DNA from: Burkholderiaceae bacterium
GTDB lineage: Bacteria; Pseudomonadota; Gammaproteobacteria; Burkholderiales; Burkholderiaceae_D
NCBI GenBank assembly: GCA_019232795.1
Contig: JAFANH010000091.1
Span: forward strand, 1-64,000
Length of the DNA: 64,000 bases
Direction of reading: 5' to 3'
The stretch's first letter is position 1, and each line of letters opens with the position of its first letter. The position numbers were made by a program, and so were the translations under genes. The notes beneath the pieces are model-generated. The model did not search any database. It was not told where the DNA came from and worked only from the letters and a program-made list of their open reading frames with translations. Below are positions 63,892-64,000 of this stretch, in pieces.

Positions 63892-64000
63892 TTAGATATT
63901 GCTGTCGATAAACGAGGTCAGCTGGCCCTTGGCCATGGCGCCGACCTTTTGCGCCGCCGGAACGCCGTTCTTGAACAGGATCAGCGTCGGAATGCCGCGA
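63892..64000 (-). CDS. trxA: Thioredoxin, C-terminal part (partial)
   Basis: The window ends inside this gene. The visible 36 residues read [12 protein letters not shown] and continue to LTSFIDSNI at the stop, matching thioredoxin from the cis-proline loop (GIPTL) to the terminal helix. The CGPC active site is beyond the window edge. It lies upstream of rho on the same strand, separated by a terminator. Confidence 0.9.
   Translation of the reverse strand, partial: RGIPTLILFKNGVPAAQKVGAMAKGQLTSFIDSNI

Noticed and set aside
1-64000. CRISPR arrays, insertion sequences, integrases or prophage genes
   Set aside because: No regularly spaced repeats, transposase or phage genes were seen.

Overview
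The window looks like a chromosomal segment of a betaproteobacterium, most likely of the Oxalobacteraceae (Burkholderiales). The evidence is moderately high GC, a Gram-negative 16-strand porin and TonB receptor, the rho / type B L31 / thioredoxin neighbourhood, a MaeB-type malic enzyme and several ring-oxidation genes typical of that order. The assignment is inference from gene content, not from an rRNA marker. No insertion sequence, prophage, CRISPR array or rRNA is visible.

Region 1 (1-14.1 kb) is one long plus-strand catabolic operon: transporter, two SDRs, cupin, alpha/beta hydrolase, IclR regulator, ThDP enzyme, NadX-like dehydrogenase, aldehyde dehydrogenase, two-domain VOC protein, a tiny HTH-like protein, Rieske oxygenase, its VanB-type reductase and a porin. 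A promoter before the first gene is bracketed by a perfect 22-bp inverted repeat. The substrate is not deducible; a methoxylated, aminated or aromatic acid is a reasonable guess. This is the best candidate here for an undescribed pathway.

Region 2 (14.1-23.6 kb) is mostly housekeeping or scattered: a chemoreceptor, a periplasmic binding-protein-like gene, an FRG-domain protein, maeB, an AmpG-like permease, a 5'-nucleotidase and two small genes, one of which seems to have lost its normal start.

Region 3 (23.6-50.9 kb) is a polyuronate/uronate utilisation locus. Secreted enzymes (a GH105-DUF4861 fusion, two alginate-lyase-superfamily proteins and a third lyase-like protein), a TonB receptor and two ACS-family permeases bring in uronic acids. 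Uronate dehydrogenase and an SMP-30 lactonase would give glucarate, and GudD gives 5-keto-4-deoxyglucarate. From there both known routes are encoded: KdgD plus a 2,5-dioxovalerate dehydrogenase to 2-oxoglutarate, and GarL, GarR and glycerate 2-kinase to pyruvate plus 2-phosphoglycerate. A LacI-type and a FadR/GntR-type regulator lie in the locus; repeated LacI-like (centred on CGTTTAAC) and GntR-like (TTGGTCAGRCCAA) sites precede the relevant promoters, and both kinds occur before kdgD. A short fragment resembling the start of galactarate dehydratase survives near the end of the locus.

Region 4 (51-64 kb) has a reverse-transsulfuration pair (cystathionine beta-synthase and gamma-lyase), tRNA-Leu(CAA), a very unusual GGDEF-STAND ATPase-TPR fusion, a phospholipase C/acid phosphatase-like protein, an ArnT-like membrane glycosyltransferase, rpmE2, a GlsB/YeaQ-type membrane protein, rho and the 3' end of trxA.
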